A DNA stretch of 64,000 nucleotides from Nannochloropsis oceanica (lineage: Eukaryota > Sar > Eustigmatophyceae > Eustigmatales > Monodopsidaceae): positions 331,501 through 395,500 of the forward strand of contig CP038131.1 in NCBI GenBank assembly GCA_004519485.1. Direction: 5' to 3'. Shown here piece after piece: positions 53,882 to 62,646 of this stretch (position 1 is the first letter of the stretch; each line of letters starts with the position of its first letter). The position numbers were made by a program, and so were the translations under genes. A model generated the notes under the pieces. The model ran no database searches. It was not told the origin of the DNA and worked only from the letters and a program-made list of their open reading frames with translations.

Positions 53882-55615
53882 ATGGGGGACAGCGGCGGCA
53901 GAAAGAAGGAGGTGAGTCCTGGGAGGGTGTATTGCGGGCGGAAGTCAAGTATTAGGATGGTAAGGGGAGGAAGTGCTTGTCTACGTGTCATTTCATACGC
54001 GGCCTCTGAGCATGGTGGGATAGAATGTGGAGTGCAGCTCGTGGTGGTATGTGGATGTCTTGGGCTCGTGCATGTGTATTAAATGCATGCTTGCAGTGCC
54101 TTGCTTGTAATAGAGTGAGAGTGCGTGATCTGGATGGGGATAGGTGTGCTTGCACGGCTCTTTGCTCCTAGTCTTGGGGCGACAGGTCACAATTGACGTG
54201 AGGGAAGGCCTTATTGGCTGTGTGTTGGGCGTAACCGCCATTTGTCTGTTCCTCTTTGTGCTCTTTCGATGTGTTCAAGTCCCGCTATTCGGAATCTACC
54301 ACATTCCCTTATCTCTCTGTCTCTTTCACCTCCTTCCCTCCTTTCCCTCCCTCCTTCCCCCACAGATCTATTCCTATCAGACCGATTGGCTTATCTTTGC
54401 CATGGCCTGGAACCAACGCGCAAATATGTCCGACCGCTTCCGCATTGCTCTCGGCTCCTGCATCGAAGAATACAACAACAAAATACGAATCATTGAACGC
54501 AGCCCCTCCTCCATTTCCTCCTCCTCCTCCGTCGACTCCACCCCTGCCAACGCCAACGACGACGGTTTTCATAAAGTAACGGAATTCGATCATCCTTACC
54601 CTGCGACTAAGGTGATGTGGTGTCCCGACCGAGAGCCTGTCAGCCCTCAACGGGACCTGCTGGCCACAACGGGCGATTACTTAAGGATATGGAATTGCAG
54701 TGGATCGGAACCCAAGCTGGAGGCGTTGCTGAACAATGTGAGTGTCCGAGAAGTGGGTTAGGGAGGAAAGGCGAGGATGCAGTCAAGTTTTGTCTGCTTA
54801 TTCTATGTCGGCGAACAAGTTTTATGACATTTCCATTCCTTTCTCGCATCTCTTAGAATAAGAACAGCGAGTACTGCGCCCCCCTCACCTCCTTCGACTG
54901 GAACAAGGACGACCCTTCCTTACTCGGGACGGCGTGCATTGACACCACCTGCACGATTTGGGACGTGAACACGCAGCAGGCCAAGACCCAGATTATTGCT
55001 CACGATAAGGAGGTCTATGATATTGGTGAGGAAAGAGGGGAAGGAGGGAGGGAAAGAGGGCCGAGGCGGCTTCAATGGTGTAGCAGTACCACCTTTAACT
55101 CCAACCCCTCCCCTTTTTCCTTCCCTCCAGCCTTCGCCCGTGGCAAGGATCTGTTCGCTTCCGTCGGCGCAGACGGCTCCGTGCGTATGTTCGACCTCCG
55201 CTCCCTCGTCCACTCCACCATCATCTACGAATCACCCGAGCTGACTCCCCTCCTCCGCCTGGCATGGAACAAACAAGACCCGAATTACCTCGCGGCCATC
55301 ATGGCGGACAGCGCTAAAACTTTTCTGCTTGACATCCGGAAGCCCTCCTCGACCGTCGCCGAGCTCGGAGAGCATCAAGGCCCTGTTAATTCCCTCGCCT
55401 GGGCACCGCATTCTGCTTGCCATATCTGCACGTGCGGCGAAGACAGACAAGCATTGATCTGGGACCTCACTGCGCTGCCGGGGCCGGTAGACAGTCCGAT
55501 TCTGGCATACGCGGCGCAGGCGGAGGTAAACACTGTGGAGTGGTTTCAGCAGAGCGCTGAGAGGAATTGGGTGGCGATTGGATTTGACAACCAGTTGCAG
55601 GTTTTGCGGGTGTAA
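53882..55615 (+). CDS. DCAF7: WD40-repeat protein DCAF7 / TTG1 (AN11) family
   Basis: Seven-bladed beta-propeller scaffold (human DCAF7/HAN11, plant TTG1) that binds kinases such as DYRK and serves as a CUL4 adaptor. Four exons, 53882-53911, 54366-54737, 54857-55025 and 55131-55615, give 351 aa against 342 in human. Exon 1 encodes MGDSGGRKKE, and exon 2 continues IYSYQTDWLIFAMAWN, matching human KRKEIYKYEAPWTVYAMNW. Later landmarks are near-identical to animal DCAF7: RIALGSCIEEYNNK, NNNKNSEYCAPLTSFDWN, GTACIDTTCTIWD, IAHDKEVYDIAF, FASVGADGSVRMFDLR, WNKQDPNYLA and WAPHSACHICT. The only insert is a Ser-rich loop near residue 60. Confidence 0.95.
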
Positions 55616-57290
55616 GGCGGGAGGGATGGAAAAAGGGAGGGAGGAAGAGATGGGCTGTATAATGGATGAGATGGAGGGATGGAGAGGTGTAACAGTATGG
55701 ATGTCGGGGCCTTGTCTTTCTTTTGTGTCTGTGGAAGGGGAAAAGGAATGTAGGACGGAGTGGGAGGCAGCGAATGAAAGAGACGCGATCCTTGTCTTAG
55801 GGGGCGGGGGGTGGGGGGGGGGGGGGGGGACGTTTTGTTTGACGACGACCCCTTCCTGCAAGCGATACCTGGTAATCTGGTGATGAACAAATCAACCCAC
55901 TACAGATAGGAGCGCAGGTAGAGAGAGAGAGAAGTGAGAGAGGGAGGCAGACAGGGGAGCGGGCCCAAGGATGCAGCGGCCGTACGTAGTGATGGGCGAC
56001 AGTCTTGAAGCTGTGGATTCCAGCTCGTGGATTGATGTGATTGGTTGCCTTCACTTCGTATCTACCTAATATTCTCCTTCCGCCACGCCAGCGCGATATA
56101 CAAACCGAAGACAAGCATATAAGATGAAGTCCTGCATTCGAATTGGATGGATAAACGAGACCAAACAGCGATGAGAAAAAAGCAAGCGCGCTCGAAACGA
56201 CTGTATGACGTCCAGAAGTCTGATGATGACGAGACAGGGAAAATGATTATTTTTTAAAACCCCATGGAGGAGCGTTTGGTTTTTCTTTTAAGGGTCTTGT
56301 CTCTTTACATATATTCATCTGCTGCTCGGTCTTTGACTTGCACTAGAATAGAAGAGAAACTTGAGACATCCCAAACGTGTCATCGTCGCTTCTGTGATGG
56401 TCCTTTCCCTCACACTTTTTGTGTTCTGTGCCCTTCGATTGCACAGGCATATGAATGGTGGAGTGTAGCTACCGTCTCTACCACACTTCTTTCCTCTGCT
56501 TTAGGACTTCTTCCTCTTGTCTCTGTTTCTTCTCGCTTTTTCGGTCAGAGACGTAGATAACAATCCTCTTCTTTGGTCTCTTCAGCCCGCTTCCCCAAAA
56601 AATGACTATCAATCTTTTCCCTCTACCTCTCAATACATTCGTGTGATAAAAATCGCTCAATTTTTTTCTCCTCTTCCTTCGTCTTCTTTCCGAATTACTC
56701 TCCGTTTTCCCCCCCTCCCTTCGCCCTTCGAGCTCGCCCCTGTAGGGGAGATTTGACCTTATGCTGTACGTATTTATAGGGGTGTGTATGATGAATCAAA
56801 CCCAGATCTACAGGGTTCGAAGCTTTCTGCGAATGTCTCCCGTGGTTCGCAGCTGCATTCTTTTCCATTAAGAAAAAAATCCAATATGGATGGCCCCCAA
56901 AACCATTCTCCCCCTGATGTATGTGTAAATAGATGCCTCATCACCTTCTCCCACGCGTCAGACGTATGTCCTTTCAAAATGTTAAGCAAGGCCCCTTTGC
57001 CTATCTTGTTGGTGTTCCTCACTTTCCTCCTTGTTCTCGCCTATCCTCGGGTTCTGTCTTTGTCGTTTTCAATTTCGACGCACGCTTGCACAAAAAGAGC
57101 ACGCATGGGCACAATCTGTGACATGACAGTTGCAACATTTCCCCCGTCCCGGCCTTTGCTGCTCTTTTTTCCCCTCCACCCAGACTCTAACTCAGGCTCA
57201 CGTTGGCCTTCATGCTCTCTTTCCCCTCTCTTTAGGCACACGCAGTCTGTTTTTACTCTTCTTCCTCGCTTCCTTTCTTCTTCCTTCCCC
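55616..57290. other. Convergent intergenic region
   Basis: About 1.7 kb between the DCAF7 stop (+) and the desaturase-like stop (-). It contains the G-run at 55800-55829. A 367-aa plus-strand ORF starting at 56784 overlaps the opposite-strand hydroxylase exon and is pyrimidine-driven; I reject it. I see no real gene. Confidence 0.55.
55800..55829. repeat. Poly-G run
   Basis: Thirty bases that are almost all G (two breaks, one C and one T), about 185 bases beyond the DCAF7 stop. It could form a G-quadruplex and is also a place where sequencing length errors are likely. Confidence 0.9.
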
Positions 57291-58747
57291 TCACTGTGCA
57301 TGCACATGATAATTATTTTGCTGATCTTGCTCCTCAACCACCCTCTTTCCCTTCCCTGCCCCTCGCTCCCTCCCCCCCCTTCTCGACACGAGCGGGCCAA
57401 ACCACGACCCGACCGGTGTTCCCAGCTCAAGCAAGATCTTCCGGTGGTTGCGCCACATAAGAGGGTATTTGTAAAAGGGAATTGTCGGGTACAGGTGATG
57501 GATGTTGTGATAATTCTGATATATCAAGGGCACCGTCAGATCAACGCCATCGTCCGGAGAGAGCAAGCCACCGATCATGGCCGTGCACCCATACACATCT
57601 TCTGCCCGCGAGGCCTCGTGGGGGTGGTGAGGCGCGTAATCAAACGAGTAGGCCAGGCAAGGGTCAGTTATCATTCGGGGAAGCCCCACAAAGATCCAGA
57701 GCTGGTATCCGCACCCTTTGGAAAGGAGGAAGGACACGCTCAGGAGGATGACGAGCGTGACGAGCACGGCCTCGGCGGCCTCGTCGAAGGGGCGGGAGGA
57801 GATGTCACGGAAGTATCGCCAATAATAATGCAGGGTTTGTGTGCACCAGAAAAAGGGTTGAACCCACTCAGGGCCATGTCCGGCTGACCAATGATCGCTG
57901 ATTTGAAGAAGATAGAGGGGGGAAAGAAAGGGAGGAATGCTGAGCATGATGGAGTCGAGTTTTATACGGAGGAAAACAATTTTAGTGTAAAAGTGCATAG
58001 ATCCCGTACACATGGACACACCTTCCCCCCGACCCTCCCGCCACCTTCTGGTTCCAATGGTTCACATTAACTCACGGGTCTTTTTTGGGGTCATTCGTGT
58101 ACTTGTGGTGGCTCAAGTGAATAAATCGAAATGCTTGAAACGGCGCCTGGAAACAAATCAGTGAGGAAATGTGTCCAATCAGCTCATTCACCCATCGATA
58201 CTCTGCCGAGATCGCCCGATGGGCCGCTTCGTGCATGGCCGTAAACATGGTATATGTCGCCACCGCTGTAACAGGAACGGTCCAGTACGTCGGATTGTCG
58301 TGGAAGAGGAGGATAGGGAGGAGGTAGGTAGTGAGGGAGGCTGCGAAGAGGATGAGGGTGGGCCAGGCGATGGGGTCGTTGGTCAGCTCGTCATGCGTGG
58401 CCATGGCCACCTGAATATAGGATAGAACATGGCGGGAAAGAACGTGAACGGGCGATGTGAAAAACAAGATCAGTAGAAACGAGGAGAAAAAAGCCCAGCG
58501 GCAGCATGGTACAAGAAAAAAACACAAAATGGCTACAACTCCCAGTCCGGGTCGGGGGAGACAATAAAAATGCCTTCCCTCAGGTACCCCACCAGCCCAG
58601 AAGAACAGTATGGGAATAGGAATTGGATACTCGCATGCCAAGACACACAGCACGTACCCGACGGCTTTTGACACTGGGCTCTCGCTGGCGTGTGGTCGAG
58701 GTCATGGAGGGTTCAAGGTCCTCGGAAGAGAGAATGCGTGGTGTCAT
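57291..58747 (-). CDS. Membrane di-iron hydroxylase/desaturase, CrtR-like
   Basis: Fatty-acid-desaturase superfamily enzyme. Three exons, 58747-58658, 58410-58076 and 57897-57291, join to 343 aa. Exon 1 (MTPRILSSEDLEPSMTSTTR...) ends at a GTACGT donor, and the second join rebuilds DPKKDPDHWS. The His boxes are H90-E-A-A-H94, H128-L-S-H131-H132 and H272-N-I-H275-H276, with an extra FDYAPHHPHE (232-235). The last box reads NYHNIHHLYPTIPFYKY, which resembles cyanobacterial CrtR beta-carotene hydroxylase rather than acyl-lipid desaturases. Four hydrophobic helices are visible. It could hydroxylate a carotenoid or another lipid. No clear plastid leader is seen, which argues against a simple plastid role. 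The C-terminal tail is Arg/Gly-rich. Confidence 0.85.
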
Positions 58748-59876
58748 GACTGTAGTTGGTTGCTTGTGGTGCAGATGGAAGGAAAGACCGACAAGCGGGA
58801 TCGATCATCTGTCAAGTATGGTGTGGTAAGGAGAAAGTAATACGTTAAGGGCAAATGGCATGTTTCTTAGAGCGGTGGTGAATGTCAGGGAGGGGGGGAA
58901 TGTGTTGCCAACTCGTTAAAGAATGATACAGGCGCAAGTGATGCACAATACGGGCAAGTAAATGAAGCTGAAAATGATGAACCCACAGAGAACGGTCCTC
59001 ACATCGTGTGATGCATGGATCAAAAAAGGAGGGCTCTGGGAATGGACACCTTGAAGTGTAATGGTCTTGACGCATAGTGGCAGTGGAAGTCTTGGCGTCC
59101 TGTGCAAAAAGCTTGGGGGGCACAAAAGATGCCACCAGATATCCCAACAGACGCACAAGGCATCAGATCTTGCCTTAAGTGGCGCTGGCCCCAAGGGTTG
59201 ACCTTGCGAATACATGTACGGGAGGGCAGAGTTGATCGATGTGATGTCGGTTGAACTTCAAGGAAATTTCGTTCCCGCACTCTTTTCATCAATCTCATGA
59301 CACGCTCCAGCTACATTTCTATTACTGTGGGCTCTGTGCATGTGATTCGATGCGCTAGGAGTGGCCCATCTCCTGTGGTGCTCGTGCATAGCGTCTGGGG
59401 GAACAGGAGCAGGCAGAGTAGAGGGAGGAGTGAGGAGGTTGGTCTCCCTCGTAGCTTGCCTTGAGCTGCCACAGTACTCATGAGGAGTTTTGAACCACAT
59501 ATGGAGAGAATGTAATTTACGGGTCACATTAGACCTTATATACATATTCCTTTTGTAAGAGATATAATAGGGTGGGTTTGTGACATTTTCCTTGACAATT
59601 CCTCAACCGCCGTGTGAAAGGGACAGTAAGGGGACAGGGAAAGTAAAATCCGGAGAAGACTCCCGTGATCGAAGCACCAGGGGAAATCTCGTAGAGCCCC
59701 TATTCGGTCCACAATCCCATGAAACTTTTGCATCCAAGTCATTAAATGGGCTAATTCATTTGCTTCTCTTGTATCTGGGTGCTTTTATGTTTTCAAGTTG
59801 TCATCACCCCACAGGTTTTTCACTTCGCTTCCTTTCACTCATTTCTGCCCTCCCCCTTCGACCAAGTCGTATGCAC
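58748..59876. other. Intergenic region
   Basis: About 1.1 kb upstream of the hydroxylase start and beyond the stop of the next minus-strand gene. Minus-strand ORFs near 58916-59545 lack domains and I do not support them. No RNA gene was seen. Confidence 0.5.
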
Positions 59877-62252
59877 TCATCGCGGCAGCTCGCTTCGAAT
59901 CAGCGCCGTAATCCCCGCTAACCGAGCTTCCAAGGCATCTAACTGCTCTTCCCGCATACTCAAATCGGTAGCCCCGCTCATACCCCCTTCAAATTCTTCA
60001 CCCGACGCCGCTGAGGAGAAGGAAGCGATTAACTTGACCTTCCCGCCATCCTCGCTCGCCCTTCCTTCTTGTCCTGTCGCTGTCGTAGACGAAGCAAAAA
60101 AATCGGGCGCCACAAATTCTTCTTGAAGTTCTTGAAGCTGCGCAAGCAACGATTGAATGCTGTCATAACCATCCACCCCTCCACCTCCCCCTCCGCGCAC
60201 TGATCCCTTCATCTTAATCTTCTGCTTCAGTTTCTCGCCTTGTACCAAGCCCGCCGTGTAGTGTTCTGATGGACGGGGAGTCTCTTTCACTGAATTGTTC
60301 CCAAATAAACCATGTCCACTCTTCCCCTCCCCAATTTCCATCTCCTCCTCCTCCTCCCCCTCCTCCTCCTCCTCCTCCTCCTCCTCCTCCTCCCCCACCT
60401 CCTCCAACTCTCCGCCCAACGTGCGCATCTTGGCGTCAAACACCGCCTGGGAGCGAAGGCGTGCCTGCCGTGCTTCGCACGCTTCCCTTGCATCCTCCTC
60501 CATTCGTCGTCGTGCCCGTGGATTGCTCTTCAGATAGTCAATTTCCAGGCTAGCAAGACGAGCTTCCAATCCCCCCACCATCGAGAGGGGGCTCTCCATA
60601 ACCTCCCCCTCCTCCTCTTCTTCATCCTCTTCGACATCCGAAGATGACGCGGACGACAGCGCAGGTAGGTAAGCCGCAGGTTGCCCTTTGACGTTGTTGA
60701 TGACATTATCCTCCTCCTCCTTTTCTTCTTCCTCCTCTTCCTCCTCTTTGTCATCATCAAAAGCAAGGTGTCGTCTTCGAAGGTGAAGCATCGGACTCCC
60801 GTCTACCGCCTTTCTCTCCCCATCCTCATCCTCATCCTCATCCTCATCTTTATCTTCATCCTCTCTCTGGTCCCTTCCTCGGTCACGCCGCAACATCCGC
60901 TCAATCGCCGCCACCTGGGCTTCCAACGACGACATCTGCTCCTGTAGACCACATCCCTCCTTCGTTCCTTTCTCCTCAACCTGCTCCTTTCCTTTATCAA
61001 AGCGCTGCTGCGGCTGCTGCCGCTGCTGGCATTGCTGCTCCTGGAATCGCTCCTGTGCAAAGTCGTCTTCCTTCTCATCCTCTTCCTCATACACTGGAGA
61101 GGGAAGGTACTCCAGCAGCTGCTCCTCCAGCTCCATCTTTTCTTCACTCATTCCCGATGCAATGCGTGCTGTTGTCGACCTTCTTCTCCTTTCTTCCCTC
61201 CTTTCCTTCTTTCGCTCTTTTGGCCGTGCAGTGGTCGTGGCCGCTGCTGAGACCTTCACCTCTTTGGGATGCTGCCGTACCACTCCACCAGCACCAGCTT
61301 CTGGTCGCTTCCAGTCGCTTTTTATCTCTCCTCGTTTTCTTCCTCCGTCCTTTCCTACAATGTTTTGTCCCTTCTTTACTCTCTCGTCGTCCTCCTCGCT
61401 CTCCTTGCGAGTTGGCTGCTTCTGCTTCTTCTCGCGGGTCACCGTTACAGCCGCCACCAGCCTTCCCTCTCCCCTCCCCTCCTCCTCCGCATTTGCCTTC
61501 TTTTCTTCATTCTCCGCAGGTCCCTTGCGCCATTTCATCTTCTGCTGCAGCTGCTGCTGCTGCCGTTGCTTCTCGCGACGGGCTAGAAATTGCTGCTCCT
61601 TCTGCAGGTCAGACGCGGAACGAGGAGCCTTGGGGCTTACGTCAATGATCCCCCCGTGCTGTTGTTGTCGTCGTTGATGTCGTTGTTGCTGCTTGTCCTT
61701 GTCATGGCCAGAGGAAGACTTGCCGTCGCCCGCCATGGGGACCCACATGACTTCGTAGTGTTGGGGCTTGCTCTTCTTCTCCTGTTGACGCTGCTCCAGG
61801 TTCGGTTGCTTCCTTAGCGCTGCTGCGGTCACGCGACTCTCCTCCTCCACCAGCACCTCGTCACCCACCATCTCCTCCTCCTCCTCTTCCTCCTCGTCAC
61901 GCATTCGGCGTTTGCTTTCGTGTGTCTGCGTCTTGTTCTTAACTTTCCGATCCTTCTCCTTGTGGGCCTTCGTCTCCTTTTTCTTCAGGCTTTTCTTCAT
62001 TCTTTTCGCGTCCGGGAGTGGAGACGTGATCAAAGAGGAGGACGGCAACGACGAGTCCTCCTCTCGGTAATCCCAGGAAGTGTCGGCCGCCATCGCGAGG
62101 GATGGTCCTTGGTGACGAGATGGTCGGTGGTGCGTCCTCGTTTTCGCCGTGGTCTGCTTGGTAGGCCCGGAGAAGGAAAACTTGAGATCAAGTGGCCGCC
62201 CCCCACGCTCCTGCAGGACCTGGTCCACGATCGCACGCAGGCTGTAGCGCAT
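59877..62252 (-). CDS. Unrecognised acidic low-complexity coiled-coil protein
   Basis: Single exon, 791 aa from the Met at 62252 (a GTG nine bases upstream is in frame but follows a CAG, so a 5' intron is possible). The first 35 residues (MRYSLRAIVDQVLQERGGRP, LDLKFSFSG) look folded; the rest is rich in Lys, Gln and long Glu runs, the latter coming from CTC-type repeats at 60345-60400. Within it a short motif recurs three times: LEAQVAAIERMLR, LEARLASLEIDYL and LEARLAGITALIR, the last at the C-terminus, each a likely helix. Residues near 600-640 (SNPRARRRMEEDAREA) form another coil. I do not recognise the family. Nuclear or scaffold roles are possible from composition alone. The next gene on the same strand is CDK5RAP1. 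Confidence 0.6.
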   Translation of the reverse strand: MRYSLRAIVDQVLQERGGRPLDLKFSFSGPTKQTTAKTRTHHRPSRHQGPSLAMAADTSWDYREEDSSLPSSSLITSPLPDAKRMKKSLKKKETKAHKEKDRKVKNKTQTHESKRRMRDEEEEEEEEMVGDEVLVEEESRVTAAALRKQPNLEQRQQEKKSKPQHYEVMWVPMAGDGKSSSGHDKDKQQQRHQRRQQQHGGIIDVSPKAPRSASDLQKEQQFLARREKQRQQQQLQQKMKWRKGPAENEEKKANAEEEGRGEGRLVAAVTVTREKKQKQPTRKESEEDDERVKKGQNIVGKDGGRKRGEIKSDWKRPEAGAGGVVRQHPKEVKVSAAATTTARPKERKKERREERRRRSTTARIASGMSEEKMELEEQLLEYLPSPVYEEEDEKEDDFAQERFQEQQCQQRQQPQQRFDKGKEQVEEKGTKEGCGLQEQMSSLEAQVAAIERMLRRDRGRDQREDEDKDEDEDEDEDGERKAVDGSPMLHLRRRHLAFDDDKEEEEEEEEKEEEDNVINNVKGQPAAYLPALSSASSSDVEEDEEEEEGEVMESPLSMVGGLEARLASLEIDYLKSNPRARRRMEEDAREACEARQARLRSQAVFDAKMRTLGGELEEVGEEEEEEEEEEEGEEEEEMEIGEGKSGHGLFGNNSVKETPRPSEHYTAGLVQGEKLKQKIKMKGSVRGGGGGGVDGYDSIQSLLAQLQELQEEFVAPDFFASSTTATGQEGRASEDGGKVKLIASFSSAASGEEFEGGMSGATDLSMREEQLDALEARLAGITALIRSELPR

Positions 62253-62646
62253 GGTTCCCACCTGTCTGAAAGCGTGCAGGAGGAATGAAAGAAAGAGAGG
62301 CGTTGGCGATGCGTGTGATAGTTATGGTGGGACCGACAACTGGGAGGGAACGCGAGGAAGCAGGGCGATTTAGCGCGTCTAGGTTAGGGCAGAGTGAGAG
62401 GTGGTGTGGGTAACAACGCGTGGGATAGCTCAAGTTTTGAAGGAGCGCGGACCGAAGGACCCCAAGGAACACACAGAAAACGCGAGGCCGGTGACAGAAT
62501 CGGATGACGACGATTGCCCGCGGTATGCTCCCACACCGCTCCCACACTCCTCCTCGGCACTGGCCCTGTTGGAAAGTAAAAAGGGAGACCAAACAATTCT
62601 GTGACCCGATGCCTCTTTGTTTTATAATTTGATTTGCCTTTTCCCC
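62253..62646. other. Intergenic region
   Basis: 394 bases between the CDK5RAP1 stop and the start of the acidic protein, both minus-strand. It should hold the latter's promoter and possibly a short 5' exon, because the base sequence reads CAG just before GTGGGAACCATG. No gene seen. Confidence 0.45.

Noticed and set aside
56784-57887. 367-aa plus-strand ORF
   Set aside because: It overlaps the third exon of the minus-strand CrtR-like hydroxylase, whose His boxes are unmistakable. Its own sequence is Pro/Leu/Ser-rich from pyrimidine tracts.
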